64,000 nucleotides of DNA from Methylobacterium sp. Leaf104 (lineage in GTDB: Bacteria > Pseudomonadota > Alphaproteobacteria > Rhizobiales > Beijerinckiaceae): the NCBI RefSeq assembly GCF_001422885.1, contig NZ_LMMZ01000001.1, positions 434,753 through 498,752 of the forward strand. The letters run 5' to 3'. The notes below the pieces were generated by a model. The model did not search any database and was not told where the DNA came from. It worked only from the letters and a program-made list of their open reading frames with translations. This document shows positions 28,417-39,058 of the stretch, in pieces (position 1 is the first letter of the stretch; each line of letters begins with the position of its first letter). The position numbers and the translations under genes are program-made.

Positions 28417-28675
28417 GACCGCGGCCTCACCTTCGCCACCGTTTGCCCGCATCGGAACAGGGTTCGGCATCTCGCGTTGCACAACGCTCCGGCGCAAGTT
28501 CCGTCGTCTTGCGCCCCCCGGACACGCATGCTAGGCCCTCGCCGCGCCGGAAGGGCGGGTTTTTCATGGCCCGCGCAGACCGGCACGTTCCCAATCCTGA
28601 CGGTTTCGAAAGCCCGCGCCGACGACGGTGCGACACGGCCGGAGCCCTCAGGCAGGATTGAAGAGAGAGCGGCGC

Positions 28676-29248
28676 GTGGCGCAGAACGGTTCCGAGGCGG
28701 GTTCCCCGGTTGCAGGCGTAGCGGCGCGTTACGCGTCGGCCTTGTTCGAACTGGCGCGTGACGAGCGCGACGTCGATGGCGTCGCGGCGAGCCTCGACCG
28801 GTTCGACGCGATGCTGAAGGAGAGCGCCGACCTGCGCCGCTTCGTGCGCAGCCCGGTCTTCTCGGGCGCCGAGCAGGAGGCCGCCATCGTCGCCCTCCTG
28901 GAGAAGTCCGGCATCGGCGGCATCGGCGGCAACTTCATCCGCCTCGCCGCCGCCAACCGCCGCCTGTTCGCGCTCCCCGACATGATCCGCGCCTTCCGCA
29001 CCCTGGTGCGCGAGTCGAAGGGCATCGTGCGCGCCGAGGTGACCGTCGCCGAGCGTCCCTCCGACGCCGTCGTCGAGGAGATCAAGGCCTCCCTGCGCGA
29101 CGTGGCGCGCTCCGAGATCGACCTCGACCTCAGGATCGACCCCAGCCTGATCGGCGGCCTCGTGGTCAAGATCGGCAGCCGCATGGTGGACGCCTCCCTG
29201 CGCACCAAGCTCAACGGTATTCGCCTCGCGATGCGGGAAGCCCGGTAA
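28676..29248 (+). CDS. atpH: ATP synthase F1 delta subunit
   Basis: The delta subunit joins the F1 head to the peripheral stalk. The 190-residue protein starts at a GTG (MAQNGSEAGSPVAGVAARYASALFELA), with an AG-rich ribosome site (GAGAGAG). Family motifs are RYASALFELA near the N terminus and the C-terminal SEIDLDLRIDPSLIGGLVVKIGSRMVDASLRTKLNGIRLAM. A longer frame upstream (ATG 28628) gives an N terminus unlike the family. It is the first gene of the five-subunit F1 operon; the membrane Fo genes are not here, the usual split arrangement in alphaproteobacteria. Confidence 0.93.
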   Translation: MAQNGSEAGSPVAGVAARYASALFELARDERDVDGVAASLDRFDAMLKESADLRRFVRSPVFSGAEQEAAIVALLEKSGIGGIGGNFIRLAAANRRLFALPDMIRAFRTLVRESKGIVRAEVTVAERPSDAVVEEIKASLRDVARSEIDLDLRIDPSLIGGLVVKIGSRMVDASLRTKLNGIRLAMREAR

Positions 29249-29317
29249 GGACCTTCGAGGTCCGACCGCTTCCCGTTCCCCACCCCATTCATTCAATCCA
29301 AGACAAGAGGCCCGACG

Positions 29318-30847
29318 ATGGACATCCGCGCCGCCGAGATCTCCGCGATCCTGAAGGATCAGATCAAGAACTTCGGCCAGGAAGCCGAGGTCACCGAGGT
29401 CGGTCAGGTTCTGTCCGTCGGTGACGGCATCGCCCGCGCCTACGGCCTCGACAGCGTCCAGGCCGGCGAGATGGTCGAGTTCGAGTCGGGCGTGCGCGGC
29501 ATGGCCCTCAACCTCGAGCAGGACAACGTCGGCATCGTGATCTTCGGGTCCGATCGCGACATCAAGGAAGGCCAGACCGTCAAGCGCACCGGCGCCATCG
29601 TGGACGTGCCGGTCGGCAAGGCGCTGCTCGGCCGCGTCGTCGACGCCCTCGGCAACCCCATCGACGGCAAGGGCCCCATCGCCACCACCGAGCGCCGCCG
29701 CGTCGACGTGAAGGCCCCGGGCATCATCCCGCGGAAATCGGTGCACGAGCCGATGGCCACCGGCCTCAAGGCCATCGACGCCCTGATCCCCGTCGGCCGC
29801 GGCCAGCGCGAGCTCATCATCGGCGATCGCCAGACCGGCAAGACCGCCATCGCCCTCGACACCATCCTGAACCAGAAGCCGGCCCATGCCGGCACCGACG
29901 AGAACGCTAAGCTCTACTGCGTCTACGTCGCCATCGGTCAGAAGCGCTCCACCGTCGCCCAGTTCGTGAAGTCCCTGGAGGACAACGGCGCGCTCGAGTA
30001 CTCGATCGTCATCGCCGCCACCGCCTCGGACGCCGCGCCGATGCAGTTCATCGCGCCCTTCGCCGGCTGCGCCATGGGCGAGTATTTCCGCGATAACGGC
30101 ATGCACGCCGTGATCGTGTACGACGATCTCTCCAAGCAGGCCGTGGCCTACCGCCAGATGTCCTTGCTGCTGCGCCGCCCGCCGGGCCGCGAGGCCTATC
30201 CGGGCGACGTGTTCTACCTGCACTCGCGCCTGCTCGAGCGCGCCGCCAAGATGGGCGATGCCGCCGGCAACGGCTCGCTGACCGCGCTGCCGGTCATCGA
30301 GACCCAGGCCAACGACGTCTCGGCCTACATCCCCACCAACGTGATCTCGATCACCGACGGCCAGATCTTCCTCGAGACCGACCTGTTCTACCAGGGTATC
30401 CGCCCGGCGGTGAACGTCGGCCTCTCGGTCTCTCGCGTGGGCTCCTCGGCCCAGACGAAGGCGATGAAGAAGGTCGCCGGCAAGATCAAGGGCGAGCTCG
30501 CCCAGTACCGCGAGATGGCCGCCTTCGCGCAGTTCGGCTCGGACCTCGACGCCTCGACCCAGAAGCTCCTGAACCGTGGCTCGCGCCTGACCGAGCTCCT
30601 GAAGCAGCCGCAGTTCTCGCCGCTGAAGATGGAGGAGCAGGTCGCCGTGATCTATGCCGGCGTGAACGGCTACCTCGACACCCTGCCGCTGAACAAGGTC
30701 CGTCCGTTCGAGGACGCCCTGCTCTCGGCCCTGCGCACCAAGCACGCCGACCTCCTCACCAAGATCCGCGACTCGAAGGACCTGTCCGACGACAGCGCCA
30801 AGACGCTGAAGGGCGTCGTCGAGAGCGTCGCCAAGTCCCTGGCGTAG
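29318..30847 (+). CDS. atpA: ATP synthase F1 alpha subunit
   Basis: The alpha subunit forms the non-catalytic nucleotide sites of the alpha3beta3 head. The 509-residue protein shows the N-terminal [19 protein letters not shown], the P-loop GDRQTGKTA (about 169-177), the [39 protein letters not shown] stretch and [17 protein letters not shown] with the arginine finger. The C terminus is [25 protein letters not shown]. Length is standard. Confidence 0.98.
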   Translation: MDIRAAEISAILKDQIKNFGQEAEVTEVGQVLSVGDGIARAYGLDSVQAGEMVEFESGVRGMALNLEQDNVGIVIFGSDRDIKEGQTVKRTGAIVDVPVGKALLGRVVDALGNPIDGKGPIATTERRRVDVKAPGIIPRKSVHEPMATGLKAIDALIPVGRGQRELIIGDRQTGKTAIALDTILNQKPAHAGTDENAKLYCVYVAIGQKRSTVAQFVKSLEDNGALEYSIVIAATASDAAPMQFIAPFAGCAMGEYFRDNGMHAVIVYDDLSKQAVAYRQMSLLLRRPPGREAYPGDVFYLHSRLLERAAKMGDAAGNGSLTALPVIETQANDVSAYIPTNVISITDGQIFLETDLFYQGIRPAVNVGLSVSRVGSSAQTKAMKKVAGKIKGELAQYREMAAFAQFGSDLDASTQKLLNRGSRLTELLKQPQFSPLKMEEQVAVIYAGVNGYLDTLPLNKVRPFEDALLSALRTKHADLLTKIRDSKDLSDDSAKTLKGVVESVAKSLA

Positions 30848-30962
30848 AGCTTCGACAGCACGACCGGCTGCCCCCGGGTGGCCGGACCTCAGTGAGAGCA
30901 GGCGCCCGGGTCGTTCGGGCGCCTCGCCTTGAGCGGCAGCGGATGGATCTGGAAGTCACCCC

Positions 30963-31838
30963 ATGGCGAGTTTGAAGGATCTGCGGAACCGCATCACCTC
31001 GGTGAAGGGCACGCAGAAGATCACCAAGGCGATGCAGATGGTCGCCGCCGCCAAGCTGCGGCGCGCCCAGATGGCCGCCGAGAGCGCGCGTCCTTACGCC
31101 GAGAAGATGTCCCAGGTGCTCGGCAACCTCGCGGCGAACCTCGTCGGCGGCGTGCAGGGGCCCCGGCTCCTGTCCGGCACCGGCTCGGAGAAGACCCACC
31201 TGCTCGTCGTCTGCACCGCCGATCGCGGCCTGTGCGGCGGCTTCAACTCGTCGATCGCGCGTCTCGCCCGTGAGCATGCCCGCAAGCTCGTGGCCGAGGG
31301 CAAGACGGTGAAGATGATCACCGTCGGCAAGAAGGGCTACGACCTGCTTCGTCGTCAGTTCCGCGACGAGATCATCGAGAACCGCGACCTGCGCGGCAAC
31401 AAAGCGGTCGACTACGAGTTCGCCGCCGAGATCGCCGATAGCATCATCGCCCGCTTCGATGCCGGCGAGTTCGATGTCGCGACGCTGTTCTACTCGCGCT
31501 TCCGCTCCGTGATCTCCCAGATCCCGACGGCGCAGAAGCTCATCCCGGCCGAGCTTCCGGAGACCGGCGCGACGGCCCCCGACGCCGCCCTCCAGTTCGA
31601 GCCGAGCGAGGAGGCCATCCTCGACACGCTGCTCCCGCGCAACCTCACCGTCCAGGTGTTCCGCGCGCTCCTGGAGAACGCCGCCTCCGAGCAGGGCGCC
31701 CGCACCGGCGCGATGGATTCCGCCACGCGCAACGCGGGCGAAATGATCAAGAAGCAGACGCAGATCTACAACCGGACGCGTCAGGCCATGATCACCAAGG
31801 AACTCATCGAGATCATCTCGGGCGCCGAAGCGCTCTAA
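30963..31838 (+). CDS. atpG: ATP synthase F1 gamma subunit
   Basis: The gamma subunit is the rotating central stalk. The 291-residue protein begins [36 protein letters not shown] and ends [40 protein letters not shown], both hallmark coiled-coil segments. The middle has [17 protein letters not shown]. It is 115 bases after atpA and 45 before atpD. Confidence 0.98.
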   Translation: MASLKDLRNRITSVKGTQKITKAMQMVAAAKLRRAQMAAESARPYAEKMSQVLGNLAANLVGGVQGPRLLSGTGSEKTHLLVVCTADRGLCGGFNSSIARLAREHARKLVAEGKTVKMITVGKKGYDLLRRQFRDEIIENRDLRGNKAVDYEFAAEIADSIIARFDAGEFDVATLFYSRFRSVISQIPTAQKLIPAELPETGATAPDAALQFEPSEEAILDTLLPRNLTVQVFRALLENAASEQGARTGAMDSATRNAGEMIKKQTQIYNRTRQAMITKELIEIISGAEAL

Positions 31839-31856
31839 GCGCACCCGACGCCCTGA

Positions 31857-33344
<1,488 letters not shown>

Positions 33345-33348
33345 GGTC

Positions 33349-33597
33349 TTGAACGCGAAGGTCGTTCTCCTCCTCGTCGGTCTCGTGGTCGGCGGTCTCA
33401 CCGGGTATCTGACCCGGCCCGAGGCCGCCGAGATCAAGATCGGCTCGTTCAGCCTCGAAGTTCAGGGTGATGCGCCGGCGGGAACCCGCGGCGGATCCCT
33501 GACCACGGGCCAGATGCAGCATATCGGCATCTTCGCCGTCATCGGCGCGGTGCTGGGCCTCGGGATCGGCTTCGTCGCCGATCGCCGCCGGGCCTGA
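33349..33597 (+). CDS. Small two-helix membrane protein inserted between atpD and atpC
   Basis: An 82-residue ORF with a TTG start directly after atpD. It has a hydrophobic segment at about 4-20 (VVLLLVGLVVGGLTGYL), a polar middle (about 22-57) and a second hydrophobic segment at about 58-76 (HIGIFAVIGAVLGLGIGFV) ending in DRRRA. This gives two membrane helices with a roughly 35-residue loop. GAGGT overlaps the atpD stop but is only one base from the TTG, so initiation may depend on translation of atpD or on a later GTG. I do not know this family. Its location inside the operon hints at an accessory role in F1Fo assembly, but that is speculative. Confidence 0.62.
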   Translation: MNAKVVLLLVGLVVGGLTGYLTRPEAAEIKIGSFSLEVQGDAPAGTRGGSLTTGQMQHIGIFAVIGAVLGLGIGFVADRRRA

Positions 33598-33608
33598 CGA
33601 CGAACACG

Positions 33609-33640
33609 ACGGCGCGCGCCTTCCGGGCACGGCGCGCCGT
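33609..33640. other. Hairpin in the spacer before atpC
   Basis: acggcgcgc / gcgcgccgt form a perfect 9-bp stem with a 14-base loop between the small ORF and atpC. There is no U-run. It may stabilise or process the operon mRNA. Confidence 0.35.
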
Positions 33641-33679
33641 CACTCCGCACAGACAACCCGAGCCGGGATCCTCGACCTC

Positions 33680-34081
33680 ATGGCCACCTTCCAGTTCGAT
33701 TTCGTCGGTCCCGAGCGGACGCTGTATTCCGGCCAGATCGAGGCCGTGCAGCTGCCCGGCATCGAGGGCGAGATGACGGTTCTCCCCGGCCATGCTCCCG
33801 TGCTCACCGCCCTCAAGGTCGGGGTCATCGTCATCAACGAGGCCGGCCACACCGGCAAGCGCGTCCTGGTCCGCGGCGGCTTCGCCGATATCGGTCCGAC
33901 CTCCGTGACGGTGATCGCCGAGCGTGCAAACCCTTTCGAGGAGATCTCGCCGGAATCGCTCGATCGCGACATCGAGGCCGTCGAGATGTTGCGCGATGCG
34001 ACCGAGGACTTCGCCAAGAAGGACGAGCTCACCGGCCAGATCGTCCAGCTGCGCGACGCCAAGGTCGCCCTCAACTTCTGA
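33680..34081 (+). CDS. atpC: ATP synthase F1 epsilon subunit
   Basis: The epsilon subunit belongs to the rotor and can inhibit ATP hydrolysis. The 133-residue protein has the N-terminal beta-sandwich (FQFDFVGPERTLYSGQIEAVQLPGIEGEMTVLPGHAPVLTAL, RVLVRGGFADIGPTSVTVIAE) and a C-terminal helical hairpin (DRDIEAVEMLRDATEDFAKKDELTGQIVQLRDAKVAL). It closes the atp operon, convergent with cca. Confidence 0.95.
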   Translation: MATFQFDFVGPERTLYSGQIEAVQLPGIEGEMTVLPGHAPVLTALKVGVIVINEAGHTGKRVLVRGGFADIGPTSVTVIAERANPFEEISPESLDRDIEAVEMLRDATEDFAKKDELTGQIVQLRDAKVALNF

Positions 34082-34102
34082 GGGCCGACGGCGTTCGAGA
34101 TC

Positions 34103-35341
34103 CTACCCGGTCGCGCGCTCGAGCAGGGTCTCGCGCGCGGCCGCATCTTCCGGGCAGCCGATATCCAGCCACAGGGCGCGCGCCCGGGCGAGCCGGCGAC
34201 CGATCTCCGGACCGGGCCGGATCCCTCGCGCCACCAGATCGGCGCCCGTGAGGGGAAACTTCGGGGCCGTCACCCGGCCGCTCACGAGATCGTCGAGATA
34301 GCTCCCGGCCTCCGGTGTGACGACCGGATTCCGTTCTCGCTGGGTCGCCCCGTATGCCAGTCCCAGGGCGGCCCGATCGTGGTCGGCCGCCAACCGGCGC
34401 ATCTCGGTGGCGTCGATCGTGGCGCGTCCGTGCAGGGCTCCGAGAGCCCGTCCATAGGCCGCCAGCGCCGCGTGTTCGACCTTCGAGAGCCGCAGGTCGG
34501 CCTCCAGACGCCCGGCATCGATGTCGGACCACATCGCCAGCGCGGCCAGGCGCTCGATCGCCGACGTTCCGGTGCCCTGGGCGACGACGCGGATGAAGCG
34601 GCCGAGATCGCCGAGGCCGCCGATCAACCGCATCAGCAGCCCGGTCTCGCTCAGGGGCTCGACGGCAGCGGGCGCGCCCGGGGCCGACAGCAGCTTCAGC
34701 AATTCTGCTCGGATGCGCTCGCGCGAGAGGCCGTCCAGGGCATCCCGAGCGGCGATGCAGGCCGACAGGCCCTCCGGGTCGGGAGGTCCGGCCCCGTAGC
34801 GGGCATGAAACCGGAAGAACCGCAGGATGCGCAGGGCGTCCTCTCGGATGCGCGTCCGCGCCTCGCCGATGAAGCGCACCCGGCCGGCCTTCAGGTCCTC
34901 GATTCCGCCGGTGGTGTCGTGGAGCGTGCCGTCGGGTGCGAGGGAGAGCGCGTTGATGGTGAAGTCCCGGCGCTGCGCATCAAGGGCGAAGTCGCGGCCG
35001 AACCGCACGACGGCATGGCGACCATCGGTCTCGACATCCTCCCGCAGGGTCGTGACCTCGAAGGCGGCCTCTCCCGCGAGCACGGTGACGGTGCCGTGCT
35101 CGATCCCGGTCGGGATGGCGCGCAGGCCGGCCGCCTCGACCTTCGCCATCACGGCCTGCGGCCGCAGCGTCGTGGTCAGGTCGATGTCGTCGCCCGCGCG
35201 TCCGAGCAGGGCGTCGCGCACGCAGCCGCCGACGAGGCGGGTGGCCTCGCCCTCGGCTGCCAGGGCGGCGAGGACGCGTCGGACCTCCGGCCTGTCGAGG
35301 AGGCGCGCGAGGCCCGCTTCGTCGAGGGCTTGCCCGCTCAC
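34103..35341 (-). CDS. cca: CCA tRNA nucleotidyltransferase/poly(A) polymerase family protein
   Basis: A 412-residue class II nucleotidyltransferase. It adds or repairs the 3' CCA of tRNAs (or adds poly(A) to RNA; the two activities are hard to separate by sequence). The head has RLVGGCVRDALLGRAGDDIDLTTTLRP with the metal-binding DxD, then RRDFTINALSLAPDG and IREDALRILRFFRFHARYG. The C-terminal half is helical. The start is GTG overlapping the stop of the DUF6111 gene by four bases (GTGA), so it is translationally coupled. It is the last gene of DUF1285-NUDIX-DUF6111-cca. Confidence 0.92.
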   Translation of the reverse strand: MSGQALDEAGLARLLDRPEVRRVLAALAAEGEATRLVGGCVRDALLGRAGDDIDLTTTLRPQAVMAKVEAAGLRAIPTGIEHGTVTVLAGEAAFEVTTLREDVETDGRHAVVRFGRDFALDAQRRDFTINALSLAPDGTLHDTTGGIEDLKAGRVRFIGEARTRIREDALRILRFFRFHARYGAGPPDPEGLSACIAARDALDGLSRERIRAELLKLLSAPGAPAAVEPLSETGLLMRLIGGLGDLGRFIRVVAQGTGTSAIERLAALAMWSDIDAGRLEADLRLSKVEHAALAAYGRALGALHGRATIDATEMRRLAADHDRAALGLAYGATQRERNPVVTPEAGSYLDDLVSGRVTAPKFPLTGADLVARGIRPGPEIGRRLARARALWLDIGCPEDAAARETLLERATG

Positions 35342-35595
35342 TGGAAGCGCCCGGGCACGACCTGCCCGTTCTCCAGATGCGGCGGCACGTAGCCGCCGCG
35401 ATGGCGCTCGCTGAACAGACCCGTCGCCACCAGGGACACGATGACCAGCACGAGGCCCGCCAGGGTCAGGCGGAAGGCCTGCCCATCCCAGTGCGCACCG
35501 TGGTCCGGCCGGCGCCCGCGGATCGCGAGGTAGACCGCGAAGAGCAGGAACGGGGAGAGGAAGATCAGGAGTTCTTCGAGGACGCGGCGAATCAT
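35338..35595 (-). CDS. DUF6111 family small membrane protein
   Basis: An 85-residue protein with two predicted membrane helices, about residues 7-26 (EELLIFLSPFLLFAVYLAI) and 42-62 (LTLAGLVLVIVSLVATGLF). They are joined by a basic/polar loop, and the protein ends YVPPHLENGQVVPGRFQ. The conserved YVPPH tail and its place next to cca are seen in many alphaproteobacteria. The function is unknown. Its stop overlaps the GTG start of cca. Confidence 0.82.
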   Translation of the reverse strand: MIRRVLEELLIFLSPFLLFAVYLAIRGRRPDHGAHWDGQAFRLTLAGLVLVIVSLVATGLFSERHRGGYVPPHLENGQVVPGRFQ

Positions 35596-35629
35596 GATTG
35601 TCTCGGGGGGCGGGTGAGCGGGCGCGGCG

Positions 35630-36271
35630 TCACGGGAAGAGGCGCTCCTGCAGGTTGTTGACGATCCCGGCCGTGACGCCCCAGATCCGGAACTCCCCGT
35701 AGGTGATGGCGTAGTAGCGCCGGTGCCGCCCGCGCCAGACCGCGCTCTCGATGCGGCGCTGGCTCGGATCGAGGAGGTGGCTCAAGGGAACCTCGAAGGT
35801 GGCGGCGACCTCGTTCGCGTTCAGGGTCAGGCCCGCTTCCGGGTCGACGAGGCCGAGTACGGGCAGTACCAGGAAGCCGGTCGCCGAGAGATAGGGATCG
35901 AGATAGCCGAGGACACGGATCGCCTCGGCGGGAAGGCCGACCTCCTCGCGCGCCTCGCGCAGGGCGGCATCGGCCGGGCTCGGATCGTCGGGCTCGATCT
36001 TTCCGCCCGGAAAGGCGATCTGCCCCGAATGGTCACGCAGGTGTGCGGCCCGCACGGTGAACAGCACGCTGGGGCCGCCCGCCCGGGGCAGCACGGGCAC
36101 CAGCACCGCGGCGCGCCGGTGTGGGCGCTCCGGCACCGCCGCCGCGTCGGCCCCGTCGAGGTCGTGGTCGCCGCGCGGGTTCGCGGTCGGGGCGCCGTCA
36201 CCGGGCGGGTCCGCAGACAGACGGGCGGTGGCCCGCGCGACGAGGTCGGCCAGCGCGTCGGGCTGCCTCAT
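35630..36271 (-). CDS. NUDIX hydrolase, CoA pyrophosphatase type
   Basis: A 213-residue NUDIX hydrolase of the NudL-like group that cleaves coenzyme A or its derivatives to phosphopantetheine and 3',5'-ADP. The NUDIX box reads FPGGKIEPDDPSPADAALREAREEVGL, slightly longer than the generic box, as in this subgroup. The preceding LRDHSGQIAFPGGK is the group's signature. Its start overlaps the DUF1285 gene by four bases. Substrate is inferred from the subgroup signature. Confidence 0.9.
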   Translation of the reverse strand: MRQPDALADLVARATARLSADPPGDGAPTANPRGDHDLDGADAAAVPERPHRRAAVLVPVLPRAGGPSVLFTVRAAHLRDHSGQIAFPGGKIEPDDPSPADAALREAREEVGLPAEAIRVLGYLDPYLSATGFLVLPVLGLVDPEAGLTLNANEVAATFEVPLSHLLDPSQRRIESAVWRGRHRRYYAITYGEFRIWGVTAGIVNNLQERLFP

Positions 36272-36846
36272 GCGCTCTCGGCGGGGGCGATGCGGTGGAA
36301 GGCGCCACCGGCCGCGACGCCGAGCCAGCCGTCCTGCTCCTCGACCAGGGCGAGGAGGTCGTGGGTCAGCGCCCGGGTCAGCAGCGCCCAGAGGTCGCGG
36401 CGGACATGGACGTAGGGGCGCAGGCCGCCGCCCGCATCCTGTTCGAAGCGCAGGGCATGGCCGGCATCCACCGGCACGAGGTCGTCGACATTGGTGCGGA
36501 AGGCGATGCGCCGCCCCGGACCGTCGCCCTCGACCGCCATCTCCACGGCGACGAAAGGCGCATCCTCCACCGTGATGCCCACGCTCTCCACGGGGGTGAC
36601 CAGGACGTAGCCGCCATCGGGCTCGTGCCGGAGGATCGAGGCGAACAGCTTGACGAGGGCCGGGCGGCGGATCGGTGCACCATCGTGGTGCCAGGTCCCG
36701 TCGGCCGCGATCCGCATGTCGATCGCCCCGCAGAACGGCGGATTCCAGCGCTCCACCGGCGGCGGGCCACGGCGCGCCGCATCGCCGAGGGCGGCGCTGA
36801 GGCGGTCGATCGTCGGATCGGCGGCGGGCGGGACTAGGTCGGTCAT
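36268..36846 (-). CDS. DUF1285 domain-containing protein
   Basis: A 192-residue protein of the DUF1285 family. Recognisable parts are the N-terminal ERWNPPFCGAIDMRIAADGTWHHDGAPIRRPALVKLFASILRHEPDGGYVLVTPVE and FRTNVDDLVPVD. The family has a two-domain beta-rich structure and no established function. It is the first gene of the minus-strand operon DUF1285-NUDIX-DUF6111-cca, divergent from the MoxR cluster 258 bases away; I see no gene in that gap. Confidence 0.88.
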   Translation of the reverse strand: MTDLVPPAADPTIDRLSAALGDAARRGPPPVERWNPPFCGAIDMRIAADGTWHHDGAPIRRPALVKLFASILRHEPDGGYVLVTPVESVGITVEDAPFVAVEMAVEGDGPGRRIAFRTNVDDLVPVDAGHALRFEQDAGGGLRPYVHVRRDLWALLTRALTHDLLALVEEQDGWLGVAAGGAFHRIAPAESA

Positions 36847-37104
36847 GCGATCACAAGATAGCGCATCCGGACGACGGGGGAACGGCGGCGCGACGTCCTC
36901 CCGGCGCGATCACGTCCTCCGAGCGTCGTTCGGAGGCCGCTCGCGTCGGCCTGAACCCTGCGTCGTCGCGCCGACCTTGCCAGCGTGGCGCAAAGGGCGC
37001 CACACTCCCGGGCAGACGGCCGACGCCAGGCCAGCCCCTCGATGGCGCATTCCCGCCGCGCGCGACCCTCGACGGCCGACGCGGAGAAGCCAGGACCGAC
37101 ACGC

Positions 37105-38109
<1,005 letters not shown>

Positions 38110-38112
38110 GGC

Positions 38113-39048
38113 ATGGCGATTTCCCGGCCCGGCGGCGGCGCCACCCAGGTCCTCGACCGGAGCGCCCGCAATCCCGGACGCCGCGAGACCGAGAGTGCGC
38201 TGGCCCTGGCCGAGCGGATGCCGCGGCTGATTCTCGAATCCCGCCGGGTCTCCTCGACGCTGGCCCACGGGATCCACGGCCGCCGTCGTGCCGGGCCGGG
38301 CGAGAGCTTCTGGCAGTTCCGGCCGTTCGTCGCCGGCGAGGCCGCCGCCCGCATCGACTGGCGCCGCTCCGCCCGCGACGACCGGCTCTACGTGCGCGAG
38401 CGCGAGTGGGAGGCCACCCACAACATCTGGTTCTGGATCGACCGCTCGGCCTCCATGGGCTTCTCCTCGCACCTGGCGCAGGCGCCGAAGGTGGAGCGCG
38501 CGCTCGTTCTGGGATTCGCGCTCGCCGACGCCCTGGTGGAGGGCGGCGAGCGCACCGGTCTGCTCGGTCTCACCCGCGCGACCGCCTCGCGCCGCATCGT
38601 CGAGACCATGGCCCAGGCCCTCGTCGCCGATGCCAAGGGGCAGGACGACGACGCGCCGCCGCCCGCGACCCCGGGCCGGTTCGACGAGGCCGTGCTGATC
38701 AGCGATTTCCTGTCGCCGCCCGAGGCCGTGAAGGCCTCGGTGGATCGGCTGGCCGGCCGGGGTACCCGGGGGCACCTCGTGATGATCGTCGATCCCGTCG
38801 AGGAGACGTTTCCGTTCTCCGGACAGGCGGTCCTGCACGACCTCGAGTCGAAGCTCAGCCTCAATGTCGGCGACGCCGGCGCCTGGGGCGAGGCCTACCG
38901 GGTGAGAATCGCGGCCCATCGCGACCGCCTCGCGGACATCGCCCGGACCCAGGGCTGGACCCTGACGATCCATCGCACCGACCGTCCGGCGAGCGAGGCG
39001 GCCCTGCGCCTGCTGACCCTCGTCGCCGCGGCGCGCGGGACCGGCTGA
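38113..39048 (+). CDS. DUF58 domain-containing protein
   Basis: A 311-residue protein of the DUF58 family, the usual partner of MoxR. The core motif is RRRAGPGESFWQFRPFVAGEAAARIDWRRSARDDRLYVREREWEA, followed by FWIDRSASMGFSS, which carries a DxSxS-type site of a vWA-like domain. There is no membrane helix, so it is probably cytoplasmic and MoxR-associated. Eleven bases separate it from the next gene. Confidence 0.9.
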   Translation: MAISRPGGGATQVLDRSARNPGRRETESALALAERMPRLILESRRVSSTLAHGIHGRRRAGPGESFWQFRPFVAGEAAARIDWRRSARDDRLYVREREWEATHNIWFWIDRSASMGFSSHLAQAPKVERALVLGFALADALVEGGERTGLLGLTRATASRRIVETMAQALVADAKGQDDDAPPPATPGRFDEAVLISDFLSPPEAVKASVDRLAGRGTRGHLVMIVDPVEETFPFSGQAVLHDLESKLSLNVGDAGAWGEAYRVRIAAHRDRLADIARTQGWTLTIHRTDRPASEAALRLLTLVAAARGTG

Positions 39049-39058
39049 GGATCGCCGC

